NCBI RefSeq assembly: GCF_000337835.1
Contig: NZ_AOLM01000027.1
Span: forward strand, 124,001 to 188,000
Length of the DNA stretch: 64,000 nucleotides
DNA from: Haloferax sulfurifontis ATCC BAA-897
Lineage (GTDB): Archaea; Halobacteriota; Halobacteria; Halobacteriales; Haloferacaceae
Direction: 5' to 3'
The notes beneath the pieces were generated by a model. It did no database searches, was not told where the DNA came from, and worked only from the letters and a program-made list of their open reading frames with translations. How positions within the stretch are numbered: position 1 is the stretch's first letter; each line of letters opens with the position of its first letter. This document shows positions 54,552 to 63,590 of the stretch, piece after piece. The position numbers and the translations under genes were made by a program.

Positions 54552-55151
54552 ATGCCCGCGCTCTGGCGGTTGACCCGGACCGAGACGGCCCGCCGCGTCT
54601 ACGACGCGCTCAAGGCCCGCGGCCTCACGGCGACGCAGATGGACGAGTACGTCGCGGACGCCGACGCGGCGGACGCCGACCGCGGCCCCCCGGCGGGAGT
54701 CGAGATCCGCGCGCTCGACCCCGAGGACGCGCGCCGGTTCGAGGCACGCTACGACGCGTTTTCCGAGCTTCGAGACGACGAGACGGCGGTGTGTGCGTTC
54801 GATGGCGGGCCGGACGTGGAGCGTGCTCTCGTCGGCTACCTCTTTCTCGGCGACCCCGGCCTGACGTACCACGTCCACCCGCTGGAGGCCGACGTGACCG
54901 TCCCCGGCGGCTACGTCCGCCGGGTGTTCGTCGCGCCCGAGGCGCGGAACCGCGGCATCGCCACCGCGCTCGTTTCGCGGGCCGTCGCGGTTGCCGCCGG
55001 GCAGGGGGCTGAGACGGTCCACGCGCTCGTCGCCCGCGACAACCGACCCTCGCAGTGGACCTTCGAGAGCGTCGGCTTCCGCGTCGCCCGCACCCGATCG
55101 TACTACCGGGTCGGCCCGTGGCGACGCCGGCGCGTCAAACCGCGTTCATAG
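54552..55151 (+). CDS. GNAT-family N-acetyltransferase
   Basis: 199 residues. The acetyl-CoA signature V-x-P-E-x-R-N-R-G-I-A-T-A-L is at VFVAPEARNRGIATALVSRAV, followed by the LVARDNRPSQWTFESVGFRV end of the fold. The N-terminal 60 residues are an extra helical region (TARRVYDALKARGLTATQMDEYV). The acceptor is unknown. Monocistronic. Confidence 0.82.
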   Translation: MPALWRLTRTETARRVYDALKARGLTATQMDEYVADADAADADRGPPAGVEIRALDPEDARRFEARYDAFSELRDDETAVCAFDGGPDVERALVGYLFLGDPGLTYHVHPLEADVTVPGGYVRRVFVAPEARNRGIATALVSRAVAVAAGQGAETVHALVARDNRPSQWTFESVGFRVARTRSYYRVGPWRRRRVKPRS

Positions 55152-55278
55152 CCGTATAGAGCGCTCAGTTCCGTCCCGAGCGCTCCGTTCGGGAACCCAA
55201 GTATATAGATATTTGAATTATATATACTATAGCGATTAGATTTATACTCAATCGGCCGAGTGTGTCGGACAGACAGGC

Positions 55279-55977
55279 ATGACGGACGAACTCAGGTCAG
55301 CAGTTCTCGGGCGGCTGGACGCGGTCGACGCGCGGGCGAGCGAGGTCGTGCGCTCATCGACGGGGGAGAACATGATTTCGCGGCTCGGGGTCGCGGACTG
55401 GTTGAGTCTGGGCGCGCTCTTCTGGGCGTGGGTCGGCGCGATACTGTTCGTGTCGGGCGAGCCGAACTGGGCCATCGTGGCCGTCCTCGCCGGCTTCGCC
55501 TTCGACAAGGCCGACGGCTACTACGCCCGCAAGACCGGGACCGCCTCGGCGTTCGGCCGACAGATAGACTCCTTTATCGACATCTTCGCGTACCTCGTGT
55601 CGGCGGCGCTCCTGTACCACGTCGCGCTCGCGCCCAACCCGGTCGTGAGCGCCGTCGTCGGCTTCGTCGTCCTCGCGTTCGGCGGCCTGCGACTCATCCG
55701 CCACAACAGCGAGGGGTTCGGCGACGATTCGGGAACCTCGTACTACCACGGGACGACGGTCGTCCACACGCACCTCGTCGTGCTGGCGAACTACTTCCTC
55801 CTCCAGTTCGTCCCGCTGTGGAACGGCTGGGTCGCGGGCGCGACCATCGTGGCGGTCTGCCCGCTCATGACCTCCGACTACAAGGCGTACAAGACAGACG
55901 CGGGACACGTCCTCGTCGGCGTCGCCGGCGTCCTGACGGTCGCCGGCTGTCTCGCGCTCGAATTCGGTGTGGTATGA
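55279..55977 (+). CDS. CDP-alcohol phosphatidyltransferase
   Basis: 232 residues, about six membrane helices. The CDP-alcohol signature is DKADGYYARKTGTASAFGRQIDSFID (D-x2-D-G-x2-A-R-x8-G-x3-D-x3-D). It makes a phospholipid by transferring a phospho-lipid moiety from a CDP-activated donor; the head group is not clear from sequence. First gene of a three-gene unit with overlapping 4-bp ends. Confidence 0.88.
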   Translation: MTDELRSAVLGRLDAVDARASEVVRSSTGENMISRLGVADWLSLGALFWAWVGAILFVSGEPNWAIVAVLAGFAFDKADGYYARKTGTASAFGRQIDSFIDIFAYLVSAALLYHVALAPNPVVSAVVGFVVLAFGGLRLIRHNSEGFGDDSGTSYYHGTTVVHTHLVVLANYFLLQFVPLWNGWVAGATIVAVCPLMTSDYKAYKTDAGHVLVGVAGVLTVAGCLALEFGVV

Positions 55978-56678
55978 GCGGTCGGACGCGGGACTCGCGA
56001 GGGCCGCGAACGCTCGCGGTCGACCTCCACGTCCACACCGACGCCTCCTACGACTGCGAGATGTCGGTCGAAGCGGTGCTGAGCCGCGCGGCGTCGGTCG
56101 GCCTCGACGCGGTCGCACTCACCGACCACGACTCGGTCGGGTCGCTCCCGCGGGCGTTCGACATCGCCCACGAGTACGGCGTCCGGGTCGTCCCCGGCGT
56201 CGAGGTCTCGACGGCCGACGGCCACCTCCTCGCACTCGGCGTCGACGACCCGCCGGCGACGGGGCGACCGCTCCCCGAGACGGCGCGGGCGGTCCGCGAG
56301 TCGGGCGGGCTCGCGGTCGTCCCGCACCCGTTTCAGACGTTCCGGCACGGCGCGTCCCGGCGGGCGATTCGGGACGTCGACGCCGTCGAGGTGTACAACG
56401 CCCACACGCTCACCGGGTTCAGAAACGGGCAGGCGCGGCGCTACGCCCGCCGGCGGGGACTCCCGGGCACGGGCGGGAGCGACGCGCACCGGCCCGCGCT
56501 GGTCGGACGGGCGTACACGGCCGTCTCGGTCGAGACGGACGGCGGCGTCACGACGGACGCCATCTTGGACGGGATTCGCGCCGGGCGAACCGTCGCGCGC
56601 GGGACGCGAACGACCGCCCGTCAGTACCTGCGGAAGTACGCGCTGAACGCCCGGCTCAAGACCGCCTCGTTCCTGTGA
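55974..56678 (+). CDS. PHP-domain phosphoesterase
   Basis: 234 residues from ATG 55974. The PHP metal-binding motifs are present: DLHVHTDASYD at 17-27, LTDHDSVG, PGVEVSTADGHLLALG, VVPHPF and SDAHRPAL. Such enzymes cleave phosphoesters, including nucleoside and sugar phosphates. Overlaps the CDP-alcohol transferase gene by 4 bp and the TVP38 gene by 4 bp. Confidence 0.88.
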   Translation: MSGRTRDSRGPRTLAVDLHVHTDASYDCEMSVEAVLSRAASVGLDAVALTDHDSVGSLPRAFDIAHEYGVRVVPGVEVSTADGHLLALGVDDPPATGRPLPETARAVRESGGLAVVPHPFQTFRHGASRRAIRDVDAVEVYNAHTLTGFRNGQARRYARRRGLPGTGGSDAHRPALVGRAYTAVSVETDGGVTTDAILDGIRAGRTVARGTRTTARQYLRKYALNARLKTASFL

Positions 56679-57358
56679 CCGGTCGGCTGTTCGACTCGAC
56701 CGACGCGCGGAACGCGGCGCTCGTCAGAGTCGGAGCCGTCGCAATCGCCTTTTCCGCCGTCGCGGTCGGCGTCGCCGCGTTCGCCCCGCGACTCGCCGAC
56801 CCGGCGTGGGTCCGCTCGGCCGTCGAATCGACCGGGGCGTTCGCCCCGTTGGTGTTCGTCGGTATCCAGACGCTTCAGGTGATTCTCGCGCCGATTCCCG
56901 GCCAAGCCCTCGCCGCCGTCGGCGGCTACCTGTTCGGGACGGTCGCCGGGACGGTCTACAGCATGGTCGGCGTCGTCGCCGGAAGCGCCGTCGTCTTCCT
57001 GCTCGCCCGGCGCTTCGGCCGGCCCGCGGTCGAGCGACTCGTCGCCGACGACGCGCTCGCGCGGTTCGACGGATTCGCCGACCGCCGGGGCGTCGCCGGC
57101 CTGTTCGTCCTGTTTCTCCTGCCGGCGTTCCCGGACGACGCGCTCTGCGCGCTCGCCGGGCTCTCGCCGCTTCGACTCCGGACGCTCGTCGTCCTCGTCG
57201 CGGTCGGTCGCCTGCCGACGTTCGCCCTCGCGGCGGCCGCCGGGCGGAACGCGGGCGCGGCGAACTACGGGACGGTGGCGCTCCTCGTCGGAATCGGCGT
57301 CGTCAGTTCTGTGGTCGTCTACCGCTACCGAGACGAGTTGGCGGCGAGAGTCGGCTGA
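56675..57358 (+). CDS. TVP38/TMEM64-family membrane protein
   Basis: 227 residues from GTG 56675. The VTT/DedA signature is clear: ILAPIPGQALAAVGGYLFG, GAVFLLARRFGRP-like GSAVVFLLARRFGRPAVERLV, and FLLPAFPDDALCALAGLSPL. Members act in phospholipid scrambling or polyprenyl-phosphate recycling in other organisms. Its place in this operon suggests a lipid role (inference). Confidence 0.85.
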   Translation: MTGRLFDSTDARNAALVRVGAVAIAFSAVAVGVAAFAPRLADPAWVRSAVESTGAFAPLVFVGIQTLQVILAPIPGQALAAVGGYLFGTVAGTVYSMVGVVAGSAVVFLLARRFGRPAVERLVADDALARFDGFADRRGVAGLFVLFLLPAFPDDALCALAGLSPLRLRTLVVLVAVGRLPTFALAAAAGRNAGAANYGTVALLVGIGVVSSVVVYRYRDELAARVG

Positions 57359-57396
57359 GAGTGGAGCGGGGCGAAAACGAGTCGGGCGATGGGAGA

Positions 57397-57930
57397 TTAC
57401 CGGAGCAGTCGGTGGATTCCGTAGATGCCCGCCGCGCACGCGACGGGCGGAACGAGCCCGTAGACTGCGGGCAGGTCGTAGAGCAGTCGGACGACGGGGA
57501 CGAGCGCCGAGACGGTCACGGGGCCCACCGTGAACGGCTCGGCCGGCGTCTGAAGCTCCGCGGGCACCGACGCGAGAAGCCCCACGTACACCGAGGCCAT
57601 GAACAGGAATCCCGCGAGCGCGAGGCTCAGGTCGTACCGCGGTTTCGACCCGGTGCGGCGGTGTCGTCGGGCGACGAACAGTATCGGGGCGACCAGCGGC
57701 GCGACGACGAAAAGCCCCACGAGGACGTAGAACGACCGCGAGAGGGTGAGCGACCCGCCGGGGACGCCGGCGGTCGCCCCGATGAGGACCACGAGTCCGA
57801 AGGCGACGAACAACGAGACGACGCCCGTCGCCAGCGCACCGACGAGCACGTAACACTTGAACAGCCACGACTCGCTGTGCCGGAAGGCGTACGGGAACGC
57901 GCCGATGACGCCGCCGTAGTCGTCTGCCAT
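57397..57930 (-). CDS. Four-helix membrane protein, unknown function
   Basis: 177 residues with four hydrophobic segments (for example CYVLVGALATGVVSLFVAFGLVVLIGATAG and SFYVLVGLFVVAPLVAPILFVARR). No catalytic motif. The frame of 702 residues that continues upstream is antisense to pgi and is not real. Divergent from pgi (72 bp). Confidence 0.68.
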   Translation of the reverse strand: MADDYGGVIGAFPYAFRHSESWLFKCYVLVGALATGVVSLFVAFGLVVLIGATAGVPGGSLTLSRSFYVLVGLFVVAPLVAPILFVARRHRRTGSKPRYDLSLALAGFLFMASVYVGLLASVPAELQTPAEPFTVGPVTVSALVPVVRLLYDLPAVYGLVPPVACAAGIYGIHRLLR

Positions 57931-58002
57931 CGGTCGCCCTTGGGAGCGGCCGCGATTAAAGCGACCGGTGTCGTTTTGACGCCGGGCGACGCGGCATCCT
58001 GT

Positions 58003-59295
58003 ATGCAGGTAGACCTCGGGAACGTCCTCGACACGGCGTCGGCCCACGGCGTCTCGCGCGAGGCGCTCGACCGACTCGACGGCCGCGTCGCGGCCGCCCA
58101 CGACCGCATCGAACGCGGCCGAGAGGCCGGCGAACACGGCTACGAATCGCTGAACCTCCCCAACAGCACCGACCCCGCGGCGATTCGCGACGCGGTGAGT
58201 CGGTTCGACGACCCCTCGGCGGTCGTCACCGTCGGCATCGGCGGGAGCGCCCTCGGCGCGGCCACCCTCACCGACGCGCTCGAAAGCGACGTGGACGCCC
58301 ACTACCTCGACAACGTCGACCCCGAGGCCGTCGAGCGCCTCCTCGACTCGCTGGACCTCGCGTCGACCGTCGTCAACGTCGTCTCGCGGTCCGGCACGAC
58401 CGCCGAGACGCTGGCGAACTTCCTCGTCGTCCGGGAGGCGATGGCCGACGCGGGCGTCGACTGGGCCGACCGAACCTTCGTCACGACCGGCGAGGAGGGC
58501 AACCTCCGCGACCTCGCCGACAAGCACGACCTCCCGTCGCTCCCCGTCCCGGACGGCGTGCCCGGCCGGTTTTCGGTGCTCTCGACGGTCGGCCTCGCCG
58601 CCGCGGCCCTCTGCGGCCACGACATCGAGGCGGTCTTGGAGGGCGCGGCCGCACAGGAGGCGCGCCTGTCGGACTCGCTTTTCGACTCGCCGGCGTACGC
58701 CTACGGCGCGGTGTCCTACGCGCTCGCCGAGCGCGGCATGCACCAGAACGCGATGATGCCCTACGCCGAGTCGCTCGAAACGTTCTCCGAGTGGTTCGCC
58801 CAGCTGTGGGCCGAGTCGCTCGGGAAAGACGGCCTCGGCCAGACGCCCCTGCGGGCGCTCGGCGCGACCGACCAGCACTCCCAGCTTCAACTGTACCGCG
58901 CCGGCCCGCGCGACAAGCTCGTGACCCTCGTCCGCGCCGCGGAGCGCGAGGACGTCGCCATCCCCGAGACCGACCTCGACGGCCTCGCGTACCTCGGCGG
59001 CTCGTCGCTCGGCGACCTGCTCGACGCCGAGTTCGAAGCGACCGAGGCGAGCCTCGCCGCCGCCGACCGCCCGAGCGTCCGCATCGAACTCGACCGCGTC
59101 GACGAGTACGGCCTCGGCGAACTGCTGTACGCGATGGAGGCCGCCTGCGTCCTCTACGGCGAACTCGCCAGCGTGGACACGTTCGTCCAGCCGGCGGTCG
59201 AGTGGGGCAAACGCGCCGCCCGCGGCCTGCTCGGCGGCGGCGACTTCGAGGAGGCGGACGCCGTCGCCGACAAAGAAGAACTGGTCGTCGAGTAG
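58003..59295 (+). CDS. pgi: Glucose-6-phosphate isomerase
   Basis: 430 residues. It converts glucose-6-phosphate to fructose-6-phosphate. SIS-type substrate motifs: VTVGIGGSALGAATLTDAL, VVSRSGTTAETLANF, and the catalytic GATDQHSQLQLY. It is a true PGI (not the cupin type found in some archaea). A possible control region lies in the 72 bp before the ATG. Confidence 0.93.
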   Translation: MQVDLGNVLDTASAHGVSREALDRLDGRVAAAHDRIERGREAGEHGYESLNLPNSTDPAAIRDAVSRFDDPSAVVTVGIGGSALGAATLTDALESDVDAHYLDNVDPEAVERLLDSLDLASTVVNVVSRSGTTAETLANFLVVREAMADAGVDWADRTFVTTGEEGNLRDLADKHDLPSLPVPDGVPGRFSVLSTVGLAAAALCGHDIEAVLEGAAAQEARLSDSLFDSPAYAYGAVSYALAERGMHQNAMMPYAESLETFSEWFAQLWAESLGKDGLGQTPLRALGATDQHSQLQLYRAGPRDKLVTLVRAAEREDVAIPETDLDGLAYLGGSSLGDLLDAEFEATEASLAAADRPSVRIELDRVDEYGLGELLYAMEAACVLYGELASVDTFVQPAVEWGKRAARGLLGGGDFEEADAVADKEELVVE

Positions 59296-59359
59296 AGTCG
59301 GTCGCTCTGCTGGCGCGGGGTCTTTTCGGACTCCCGCCAGCGACGACTCCCGAACAGTC

Positions 59360-59500
59360 CACGGGGCGGGACTGAAAGGGGCCGCCGCGAGGGCGAACCC
59401 CAGGGCGGTGAGGACCGCAGGCCGGAAGCGGAGGACCGCGACGGCCCGCGGGAGCCGTCGTGGCGGGGGCTTTCGAGGGGTTCCGCAGTCCGGCCCTCCT
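59360..59500. ncRNA. Candidate structured RNA (multi-hairpin)
   Basis: The region between pgi and the CPBP gene can fold into an outer GGACTG (59369-59374) with CAGTCC (59486-59491), GAAAG (59374-59378) with CTTTC (59470-59474), and inner hairpins GCGGT-GAGG-ACCGC (59405-59418), GCGG-AGGA-CCGC (59428-59439) and GACGGC/GCCGTC (59440-59459). The strand is not known. It has no coding frame of haloarchaeal type. It could also be a decayed repeat element. Confidence 0.4.
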
Positions 59501-59597
59501 CTCAAAACGGCGCAAGCGACACAGACTCACGTGACTCCACAGACTGGTGAGAATCGACCCGAATCGGTTATCCGACACCGTTCCGAAGGGGGGGACA

Positions 59598-60335
59598 ATG
59601 GCACACGACACCGCCCGCTCGTCTGCGAGCCCCGCAGACCACCTCCAGGCGTACGGTGGCATCATCATCGTCGTCGCCCTTTCGCTCCTCGTCGGCGCGA
59701 CGCTCGGCTCGGTCGCCGCCGGCCTCGCTCGCGGCGTGGTTCCGGGCGACACCGCGCTCATCGGCGCGATACAGACCGCCGGACAGTTCGTCGGCTTCGG
59801 CGTCGTCGGCGCGGGCTACCTCTCCATGCGCGACGACTGGGACCTGATTCGGTTCGAGCGACCGACCGCGCGCGACGCCCTGTGGATTGCGGGCGGGTTC
59901 GTCGCCGTGATGGGCGTCTACCTCGGCGCGTCGGCGCTGATGTCCGCGCTCGGCATCCAGAGCGGCGACAGCGTCATCGCCCAGCAGGGCCGCGAGAACC
60001 CGGTGTACTTCCTGTATCTCACGGTCATCACCATCGTCCTCGTCGGCCCGGCGGAGGAGCTTATTTTCCGCGGCATCGCCTTCGGTGAACTCCGCCGACT
60101 CTGGGGTCCCGCGCCCGCGGTCGTCCTGTCGAGTCTGGTGTTCGCGTCGATTCACCTCTGGTCGTTCTCCGGCGAGGGGCTGTACGTCTCGCTCGGGATG
60201 GTGTTCGTCCTCGGGAGCGTCCTCGCGGTCGTCTACGAGCAAAGCGGGAACCTGCTCGTCGCCGCGCTGGTCCACGGGCTGTACAACGCGGTCCAGTTCC
60301 TCGTGAGCTACGCGCAGGCGACCGGCATGGTCTGA
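59598..60335 (+). CDS. CPBP-family intramembrane metalloprotease (second copy)
   Basis: 245 residues with about seven membrane helices. Motifs: EELIFRG at 153-159, His in FASIHLWSFSGEG, and HGLYNAVQFL near the C-terminus. Not a close copy of the 27425 protein; the two share only the family motifs. Substrate unknown. Confidence 0.88.
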   Translation: MAHDTARSSASPADHLQAYGGIIIVVALSLLVGATLGSVAAGLARGVVPGDTALIGAIQTAGQFVGFGVVGAGYLSMRDDWDLIRFERPTARDALWIAGGFVAVMGVYLGASALMSALGIQSGDSVIAQQGRENPVYFLYLTVITIVLVGPAEELIFRGIAFGELRRLWGPAPAVVLSSLVFASIHLWSFSGEGLYVSLGMVFVLGSVLAVVYEQSGNLLVAALVHGLYNAVQFLVSYAQATGMV

Positions 60336-60376
60336 CGGTCTGAAAAAGGAACAGCCGAACCGCTGGCTCGGCCGGC

Positions 60377-60835
60377 TTACGCCGGGTTCTTCCGCGACAG
60401 CTCCATCCCGCAGATGGGACAGCGCTCTTTGTGCTCGTCGAACTCGCGGCCACAGCCCTGACACTGGAACTTCCAGCTTCGCTGTTCTGCGATGCCGTCT
60501 TGGGCGATGACTTCGACGCCGACGTTGAGCCGCTCGGCGACGTTCTGCATCGCGTAGTCGTCGGTGACGAGCGTCGCGTCGAGTTCGAAGGCGGCGGCGA
60601 TGAGCCGTGTGTCGGTCTCCGAGAGCACGTCGCGGTCGCCGGTCTCGCCCGCGGCGCGGAGCACCTTGTCCACGGTTCCCTGTCCGGGGATGTGGACGTA
60701 CATGCCCGCGCCTTCGAGGGCGTCGAAGCGGAAGGCGTGCTCGCCGGTGAGTTCTTCCTTGACGAGGGGAATCGAGGCCGTCTCGTCGTCGGTGTGGTAC
60801 TCGTGGATGAACGCAGAAGCGTCGAGAATCCGCAT
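60377..60835 (-). CDS. nob1: Endonuclease Nob1 (rRNA maturation)
   Basis: 152 residues. PIN domain (Asp5 in MRILDASAFIHEY, a central acidic SETDTRLIAAAFELDATLVTDDYAM) followed by a C-terminal zinc ribbon (CQGCGREFDEHKERCPICG). It cuts the 3' end of 16S rRNA. The preceding PRC-barrel gene ends 18 bp upstream, so they are probably co-transcribed. Confidence 0.92.
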   Translation of the reverse strand: MRILDASAFIHEYHTDDETASIPLVKEELTGEHAFRFDALEGAGMYVHIPGQGTVDKVLRAAGETGDRDVLSETDTRLIAAAFELDATLVTDDYAMQNVAERLNVGVEVIAQDGIAEQRSWKFQCQGCGREFDEHKERCPICGMELSRKNPA

Positions 60836-60853
60836 TGAGAATCTATCCTGAGT

Positions 60854-61099
60854 CTACCGTTGGACGACGATGTAATCCTTGACCGCCTGCACGCGGTTCA
60901 CCGGGACTCGGAACCGTCCGCGGTCGTCCCGGTCGAACGAGACGCGACCGGGGGATATCTGCTCGTTCGGCTGGACGAGCAGGTCGTGAAGCTCGCCCGA
61001 CTTCATGTCCATCGTGATGTTGTACAGCATCCCGAGTTCCGTTCCGTCGGAGCCCATGACGGCCTTCCCGGAGAGGTTCTCGGCGAGTATGTCGGCCAT
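60854..61099 (-). CDS. PRC-barrel protein paired with Nob1
   Basis: From ATG 61099, 81 residues. PRC-barrel pattern: LAENLSGKAVMGSDGTELGMLYNITMDMKSGELHDLLVQP, then RVSFDRDDRGRFRVPVNRVQAVKDYIVV. Its place before nob1 and next to infB suggests ribosome assembly (RimM-like), which is inference. An ATG two codons upstream is possible. Confidence 0.88.
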   Translation of the reverse strand: MADILAENLSGKAVMGSDGTELGMLYNITMDMKSGELHDLLVQPNEQISPGRVSFDRDDRGRFRVPVNRVQAVKDYIVVQR

Positions 61100-61296
61100 A
61101 CACACCCCTTCCTCGTCGGTTCACATAAACGGTACGGGCACGTCTGACGGGCGGCCGACGAACGCCCCGACCCGCCTGCGGGCCGCGAGAACAGTCGACA
61201 CGGTGACTCGCGGACTCGCGGGCGCGGTCGTGACGATGGACTTAACTTGAGTCACCGACTCGATTCCGGTAAGAGCTTTCTCCGGGGCGATTCTCC

Positions 61297-63099
61297 ATGT
61301 CCGACACTGATTCGACGTCACAATCCGATACGCTTCGCACACCCATCGTGGCCGTCCTCGGCCACGTGGACCACGGGAAGACGAGTCTTCTCGACAAGAT
61401 TCGCGGCTCCGCCGTCAGCGAGGGCGAAGCCGGCGCCATCACCCAGCACATCGGCGCGACCGCGGTCCCCTTAGACACCGTCTCGCAGATGGCCGGCAGT
61501 CTGGTCAAGCCCGAGGACTTCGACCTCCCGGGGCTGTTGTTCATCGACACGCCGGGCCACCACTCCTTCAGCACCCTCCGCTCGCGCGGCGGGGCGCTCG
61601 CCGACATCGCCATCCTCGTGGTCGACGTGAACGACAGCTTCCAGCCGCAGACCGAGGAGGCCATCGACATCCTCAAGCGGACGGGAACGCCGTTCATCGT
61701 GGCCGCGAACAAGATAGACACGACGCCGGGCTGGAACCCCCAAGAGGGGGCCCCCATCCAGAAGACCTACGAGGAGCAGTCCCAGCGCGCCCGCTCGAAA
61801 CTCGACGAGAAACTGTACGAGATTATCGGCGAGCTCTCCGACCGGGGCTTCTCCTCGGACTTCTACTGGCGCGTCCAGAACTTCCAGTCCAACATCGGCG
61901 TCGTCCCCGTCTCCGCGCTGACCGGCGAGGGCATCCCCGACCTGCTGGGCGTCCTGATGGGGCTGTCCCAGCGCTACATGAAAGACGAGATGGCCATCGA
62001 CGTGGCCGGTCCCGGCTCCGGGACGGTCCTCGAAGTCAAGGAGGAACGCGGCTTCGGCGCGACCCTCGACGTGGTCCTCTACGACGGGACGATTCGCGCG
62101 GGCGACACCATCGTCGTCGGCGGCGCGAACGACCCCATCGTCACCGAGGTCCGCGCGCTCCTCCAGCCCCGCCCGAACGCGGAGATTCGAACCGAAAAGC
62201 GGTTCGACAAGGTCGACGAGGTCCGCGCCGCGGCCGGCGTGAAAATCGCCGCGCCCGACCTCGAAGACGCGATGGCCGGCGCGCCGGTCCGCGTCGTCGG
62301 CGACCGCGACCTCGACGAGGTCGTCCGCGAGGTCGAAGCCGAACTCGCGGACATCGAGGTCACCACCGAAGAGGAGGGCGTCGTCGTCAAGGCCGACACG
62401 CTCGGCAGTCTCGAAGCCATGGCGAACGCGTTACAGGAAGCCGAAGTGCCCATTCTCCGCGCCGAGGTCGGCGACGTGGCCCCGCGCGACGTGGCGGTCG
62501 CCTCGACCGCCCGCGAGTCCGAACACAAGGTCATCCTCGGGTTCAACGTGGACGTGCTCTCGAACGCCGAGGCCGAACTCGAAAAGAACGACGTGAAGCT
62601 GTTCGAAGACGACGTCATCTATCAGCTCGTCGAGGAGTACGAAGAGCACGTCGAGGAGATGAAACGCGCCCAACAGGAGACGATTCTCGACAAAATCGTC
62701 CGCCCGTGTCGCTTCCGCATCCTCCAGGACCACGTCTTCCGGCAGAACAACCCCGCCGTCGTCGGGGTCGAAGTCATGTCCGGGACCATCAAGAACAACA
62801 TGAACGTCGTGAAGTGGGAAGACGGCGAGGCGAACCGCGTCGGTCAGCTCTCGGGCATCCAAGAAAACGGCGAGGACGTGTCGAGCGCCCGCGCCGGCTC
62901 GCGGGTCAGCGTCGCCATCGACGGCCCGACGGTCGGCCGCCAGATAGAGGAGGGTGACGAACTCTGGATCGAACTCCCCGAAAAGCACGCGAAGATTCTC
63001 GAACAGGAGCTCCGCGACGACATCCCCACCGACGAACTGGAGGCGCTGTCGGGCTACCTCGAAAAGCACCGCCGCCGCGACCCCTTCTGGGGAAAATAG
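61297..63099 (+). CDS. infB: Translation initiation factor aIF5B (IF-2)
   Basis: 600 residues. GTPase motifs: G1 GHVDHGKTS at 22-30, G3 DTPGH at 84-88, G4 NKID at 138-141. The beta-barrel domain II, alpha/beta domain III and beta-barrel IV follow. It joins the ribosomal subunits at initiation. Length matches archaeal aIF5B. Divergent from the nob1 operon. Confidence 0.96.
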   Translation: MSDTDSTSQSDTLRTPIVAVLGHVDHGKTSLLDKIRGSAVSEGEAGAITQHIGATAVPLDTVSQMAGSLVKPEDFDLPGLLFIDTPGHHSFSTLRSRGGALADIAILVVDVNDSFQPQTEEAIDILKRTGTPFIVAANKIDTTPGWNPQEGAPIQKTYEEQSQRARSKLDEKLYEIIGELSDRGFSSDFYWRVQNFQSNIGVVPVSALTGEGIPDLLGVLMGLSQRYMKDEMAIDVAGPGSGTVLEVKEERGFGATLDVVLYDGTIRAGDTIVVGGANDPIVTEVRALLQPRPNAEIRTEKRFDKVDEVRAAAGVKIAAPDLEDAMAGAPVRVVGDRDLDEVVREVEAELADIEVTTEEEGVVVKADTLGSLEAMANALQEAEVPILRAEVGDVAPRDVAVASTARESEHKVILGFNVDVLSNAEAELEKNDVKLFEDDVIYQLVEEYEEHVEEMKRAQQETILDKIVRPCRFRILQDHVFRQNNPAVVGVEVMSGTIKNNMNVVKWEDGEANRVGQLSGIQENGEDVSSARAGSRVSVAIDGPTVGRQIEEGDELWIELPEKHAKILEQELRDDIPTDELEALSGYLEKHRRRDPFWGK

Positions 63100-63190
63100 G
63101 CGACTCGTCGCGCCCCGAGTCTTCCGTTGACTCAGCATATCCGTGAGCCGCACGGCCGTCCCGTCGGGCGAAATAGCTAACATTCAGACG

Positions 63191-63232
63191 TTCGTACTCG
63201 GTTCCGAGTGGTTCGTACTCGGTTCCGAGTGG
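63191..63232. repeat. Exact tandem duplication of a 21-bp unit containing a palindrome
   Basis: The unit at 63191-63211 is repeated exactly at 63212-63232. Each copy contains the inverted repeat ACTCGG-TT-CCGAGT. The second copy ends 4 bp before the ATG of the small membrane-protein gene. A phasing of two helical turns is what paired operators often show. Confidence 0.9.
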
Positions 63233-63236
63233 TATC

Positions 63237-63560
63237 ATGCGCACACGAACACCCCATAGCGACAGCATCGTCACGAAAGCGACGCGGTACGACGCCATCC
63301 TCGCGACACTACCGCTCCCGCTCGCCGTCGGGACGGCGGTCGGCGCGCTCTCGCCGCTCCCACTTTCGCTCGTTGTCGGCGCGAGCGGCCTCGTCTCGGC
63401 GGCCGTGCTCGCCTACGGGTTGTTCGTTGCGACACCGCGGTCGGCGGCCGGTCCGACGGGCGAGTCGGGCGCGACCGCCGAGACGGAACTGCCGCTCGAC
63501 GACATCGAGTCCCGCGTCCGCGACGACGCCGGTCGAAACCGCCGCCGCGGGAGCGTCTGA
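63237..63560 (+). CDS. Small membrane protein behind a duplicated palindrome
   Basis: 107 residues with two membrane helices (ATLPLPLAVGTAVGAL and LSLVVGASGLVSAAVLAYGLFV) and a polar tail. Function unknown. The ATG follows directly after the tandem duplication. Because the leader is so short, translation may start at a later codon; none is clearly better. Confidence 0.6.
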   Translation: MRTRTPHSDSIVTKATRYDAILATLPLPLAVGTAVGALSPLPLSLVVGASGLVSAAVLAYGLFVATPRSAAGPTGESGATAETELPLDDIESRVRDDAGRNRRRGSV

Positions 63561-63590
63561 CCGGGGACGCTCGCGCGCTCGGCCCCGTGG

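Noticed and set aside
57397-59505. 702-codon leftward frame across pgi
   Set aside because: Only its last 177 codons (from 57930) are a plausible gene; the rest is antisense to pgi.
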